A stretch of DNA of 30,446 nt, taken from Chara braunii. Lineage: Eukaryota; Streptophyta; Charophyceae; Charales; Characeae. The stretch lies in the NCBI GenBank assembly GCA_003427395.1, contig BFEA01000422.1, forward strand, positions 1,061,178-1,091,623. Direction: 5' to 3'. The notes beneath the pieces are model-generated. The model was not told where the DNA came from. It did not search any database and was given only the letters and a program-made list of their open reading frames with translations. Below are positions 27,871-30,446 of this stretch, piece after piece. The stretch's first letter is position 1. Every line of letters starts with the position of its first letter. The position numbers and the translations under genes were made by a program.

Positions 27871-28451
27871 ATGACTCCCACAAAAAATTATTTCGGGACC
27901 GTTTTTTTTTTTTTTTTTAGTTTTGTATGATATTCGCTATATGCTTACAAATTTTCACGGCATTCACTTTTCACTTTTTGTTTTGATTTTATTCAAGTGC
28001 CTCAAATATTTTATTATTTTTTTGAAATGTTTTTTATGAGCTTTATATTATGTGAGATACACATCCGTAAATTTTCAGGGTATTTGGTTATCCTAAAGAA
28101 AAACGAAAAATTACCAAAGAGGATGGTGTCGAAAACATGCTCGCCCACTCACTAATTTTAATTATCTTTTCAATTTTGTTTTTCTTGTTATTATTATTAT
28201 TATTATTATTATTTTTAGTTCAAATTTGGTAAGGAATTCAGATGTAACATTAAGGCAAATGTTGTTCGTTTTTTTCTGCATTACTTATATAGATCTCTTA
28301 TTTTTTGGATTTTTTAGATTATTTTTATTTAAATTTTTAATTTCCTTTCTAGGTCCGAGTTCGGCCTGAACGGTTGAACGCATCCCAAAGGGGGATGAAC
28401 GTTCGGCATGTTCAGGTTCAGGAATTCGGCCGAACCCGAACTTCGACAACC
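27871..28451 (+). mobile_element. hAT-like non-autonomous repeat, right part
   Basis: Continues the repeat begun at 21,811. The interior is T-rich, with CACTTTTCACTTTTTGTTTTG, a GATGGTGTCGAAAACATGCTCG phrase, an ATT microsatellite (28,185-28,215) and AATTTGGTAAGGAATTCAGA. It ends in GAACGTTCGG-rich sequence and CGAACTTCGACAACC. The same order recurs in the next copy. It has no coding capacity. Confidence 0.55.
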
Positions 28452-28463
28452 TTATATATTTAT

Positions 28464-29041
28464 GGTTACCGGACCGAACGTTCGGGGGGGCCCCAATTTT
28501 TTGTGATTTGTGTTTTGCAAGTTCTGTAGGACGTGCGCTACATGCGTATAAATTTTGAAGGCAATTTGGGTAGCCAAAAAAAAGAAAAATTATCAAAGAT
28601 GGCTGTGTTAAACCTGCTCGGCTACTCATTTTTTTTTTCACTTTTCACTTTTCACTTTTTCTTGTGATTTTATTTTATTGCCTCAAATATTTTATTATCT
28701 ACAAATTTCATTTTCGCAGGGCATTTGGTTTTGCAAAAAAAAAAAGAAAATCAACAAAGATGGCGGTGTTGAAAACGGGCTTATGCACTCACTAATTTTA
28801 GTTCTCTATTTTTTTTATTTTTTTATTTTTAGTATTTATTTATGTGTTTTTTTAATTTTTAAATTTGGTAAGAAATTTAGATGTAATGATCAGACAAATG
28901 TTATTTAGTTTTTTGTTTTGCAAAACTTGTTTTTTTTTTTTTTTTTCCTTCTGCGTTCGGTCTGAACGGTCGAACACATCCCCGAGGGGTCCCGTACGTT
29001 CGCATTCGGGTTCTGGTGTCGGCCCATCCCGAAAGTTTGTC
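28464..29041 (+). mobile_element. hAT-like non-autonomous repeat, second copy
   Basis: Starts GGTTACCGGACCGAACGTTC and ends GAAAGTTTGTCACCCTG, whose reverse complement starts CAGGGTGACAAAC, a form common among hAT termini. The interior parallels 27,871-28,451, including GATGGCGGTGTTGAAAACGG and AATTTGGTAAGAAATTTAGA, and contains an internal partial duplication. Only 12 bases (TTATATATTTAT) separate it from the first copy. An 8-base target duplication could not be established. Confidence 0.55.
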
Positions 29042-29057
29042 ACCCTGTATACGTTTA

Positions 29058-29116
29058 TATTATATATATATATATGTGTGTGTGTGGTTGTGTGTGTGTG
29101 TGTGTATGTGTGTGTG
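29058..29116. repeat. TA/TG microsatellite
   Basis: Seven TA units run into TG repeats with two interruptions. It follows the hAT-like copy directly; a smaller TA-rich tract lies at 29,205-29,235. Confidence 0.9.
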
Positions 29117-29639
29117 AAACTCCGAAGAAACTATTTGTCATAACCCCTCGTTTATTGTGCTCTTGTCCCTCTCTGCGTACGGTTTACCGGGCAACTTTGT
29201 TTGACTATATATGTATATATATTATTTATGTATATGTAAGAGTTGCCAACACTGTCGGAAGACGGTGAGGTGCAGTAGCGAAAAATGACTCGCCGCGGTC
29301 CACCCCGCGCTGCCTCTAAATCGCGCCTAGGGACGTCCACAGTCTTGGTCAAACTGGAGCCTAGCACGTCGGTTGGATTTCCCCTGAGCCGAAATCAAGG
29401 GAAAGACAGCGTGGCAGTACGGTCCTCTGAAGACCTGAATCGTCCCCGTTGGACTGCACCGACGCCACCGCAATGGGCCAATTAGTGGGGTCCGGTCCAA
29501 ACGACACCTGAAACGAACCAAGGGTTAGTGAGATATTCAAGTTTGACCGGTTGGGACCGGACCGACTTGGCCGCATAATTTGGCCAGAAAAGGGACAGCC
29601 CTAAGAAGTCATATAGATGAACAGCCAGACCTGAATAAT
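29117..29639. other. GC-richer sequence without a recognised gene
   Basis: The stretch 29,255-29,600 is about 55% G+C and contains GGTTGGGACCGGACCGAC-type phrases. Small overlapping open frames on both strands have no motif. It directly precedes the tandem hairpin array and may be part of the same element. Confidence 0.4.
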
Positions 29640-29995
29640 TAAAGATAGGGTTGTGTGCTATTTTTAGCACGAGACTGACTGTTCGTCTTCCAAAGTCGGG
29701 CCTACACCAGTCCCGTTCTAAGACTAGCACAGTCCCACGCTATTTTTAGCATGGGACTAACTGTTCGTCTACCGGGGACTGGGCCTGCGCCAGTCCCGTT
29801 ATAAAATTAGCACAGCCCCACGCTATTTTTAGCGTGGGACTGACTATTCATCTACCGGGGACTGGGCCTGCATCAGTCCCGTTCTAAAATTAGCACAGTC
29901 CCACGCTATTTTTAGTGTGGGACTGACTGTTCGTCTGCCAGGACTGACTATTCGTATGGCGAGGTCGGGACTGCTGCTATTTTTAGCGCAGGTCG
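29640..29995. repeat. Tandem ~83-base units, each with two hairpins
   Basis: GCTATTTTTAG recurs at 29,657, 29,739, 29,822, 29,905 and 29,976 (spacings 82, 83, 83 and 71). Each unit has stem 1 around TTTT, for example CCCACGCTA with TAGCGTGGG at 29,817-29,838. It also has stem 2, GGGACTGG with CCAGTCCC (29,775-29,797). In other copies stem 1 is GTGCTA/TAGCAC, or contains a G-T pair, so pairing is kept while sequence changes. Arrays like this occur in subterminal regions of CACTA-type transposons, but no transposon end is visible. Confidence 0.75.
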
Positions 29996-30446
29996 TCTCT
30001 AGAGTTTGACCACAGCCTCGACCTTGGGACTACACCACTCAGCCCCGATCAGCATGCGTGACGCACGTGGCACGGATAAGACTGTGAGAGAACCCTCACC
30101 TGCGGGAGCGCTACAGCCTTGGCGGAACGGCAAGGGGCGGAAGGCACGAGCTAGAGAACAGCGACTTGCCTGCAGGAGCATGAGAGGAGCACGGAGCAGG
30201 AGGCAAGAGAGTCGAGCAGAAGGCAAGCCAGGGAAAGGATAAGGAAAAGGGGGGGGCAAGACTGGCCCCTCACTTCCCTTTCTTATCCCTTCTCTTTGCT
30301 CATCTTCTCTTTTCTCTCTCTCTCTCTTCCTTTTCAACCGTCTCCATGGGCTGTGTACATGTCACATCTGATCTGTGCGCACCATGCTTGAGCTATTGAT
30401 TGAACATGAATTGTGTGCTCACTCGCTGCATCTGAAGGTTGACCTT
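29996..30446. other. Right edge: GC-rich, then CT-rich tract; no gene supported
   Basis: GC-rich sequence to 30,260 is followed by a C/T-rich tract (about 30,265-30,340) that ends in CCGTCTCCATGGGCTG. A pyrimidine-rich leader before an ATG in good context is seen at plant gene starts, but the frame from the ATG at 30,345 stops after about 17 codons. A spliced first exon cannot be shown from this window. Confidence 0.35.

Noticed and set aside
27871-28640. Open frame on the minus strand at 28,285-28,641 as a gene
   Set aside because: It covers the hAT-like repeat termini and A/T-rich interior; the translation shows no domain and overlaps two repeat copies.

Overview
The window looks like nuclear DNA of a seed-free land plant; a lycophyte is my best guess. 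Two things point there. An insert of mitochondrial sequence at about 13.0-15.2 kb carries rpl5-rps14 and rpl6, and rpl6 is kept in the mitochondria of bryophytes and some lycophytes but lost in seed plants. A large retroelement at 21.9-27.9 kb has the layout of the Chlamys-type Penelope-like elements reported from green algae, spike mosses and slime molds. I see no intact nuclear host gene. The window is almost entirely repeats, dead mobile elements and organelle-derived DNA.

Layout. 1-12.4 kb is A/T-rich and gene-free. It holds GAACGTTCGG-rich remnants (0.4-1.1 kb), two copies of a trimer of ~200-bp units (3.7-4.4 and 10.8-11.5 kb, same orientation), a ~415-bp tandem duplication (4.4-5.2 kb), an unusual higher-order array of hairpin-forming subunits (about 8.0-9.6 kb), and two tRNA-like SINE heads (11.6 and 12.3 kb). 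13.0-15.2 kb is a rearranged mitochondrial mosaic: small-subunit rRNA piece, rpl5 3' part, rps14, rpl6, a cob scrap, a group I intron remnant and large-subunit rRNA domain V. 16.6-19.6 kb is a decayed L1-like LINE on the minus strand, with its poly(A) tail visible as poly(T) at 16.6 kb. A GA microsatellite sits at 20.5 kb.

21,901-27,860 is a full-length but broken Penelope-like retroelement. It is bounded by ~650-bp direct repeats (pseudo-LTRs) and by a 9-base target duplication. In order it encodes a CCHC zinc-knuckle/coiled-coil protein, an AT-hook-like and a possible SAP-like segment, a GIY-YIG nuclease, a CxC linker and a reverse transcriptase with an insertion between motifs A and B. The nuclease lies before the reverse transcriptase, the permuted order of the Naiad/Chlamys clade. 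A minisatellite with a 34-bp inverted repeat interrupts the CxC-RT junction. Both pseudo-LTRs carry a conserved double hairpin joined by GAAAC. The element sits inside a non-autonomous hAT-like repeat, and a second copy of that repeat follows in tandem (28.5-29.0 kb).

The right end (29.6-30.0 kb) is another tandem array, ~83-bp units with two hairpins each, followed by GC-rich sequence and a CT-rich tract. Single-base frameshifts and stops run through the protein-coding pieces, so I read most of them as pseudogenes; rps14 and rpl6 are the only frames that look complete.
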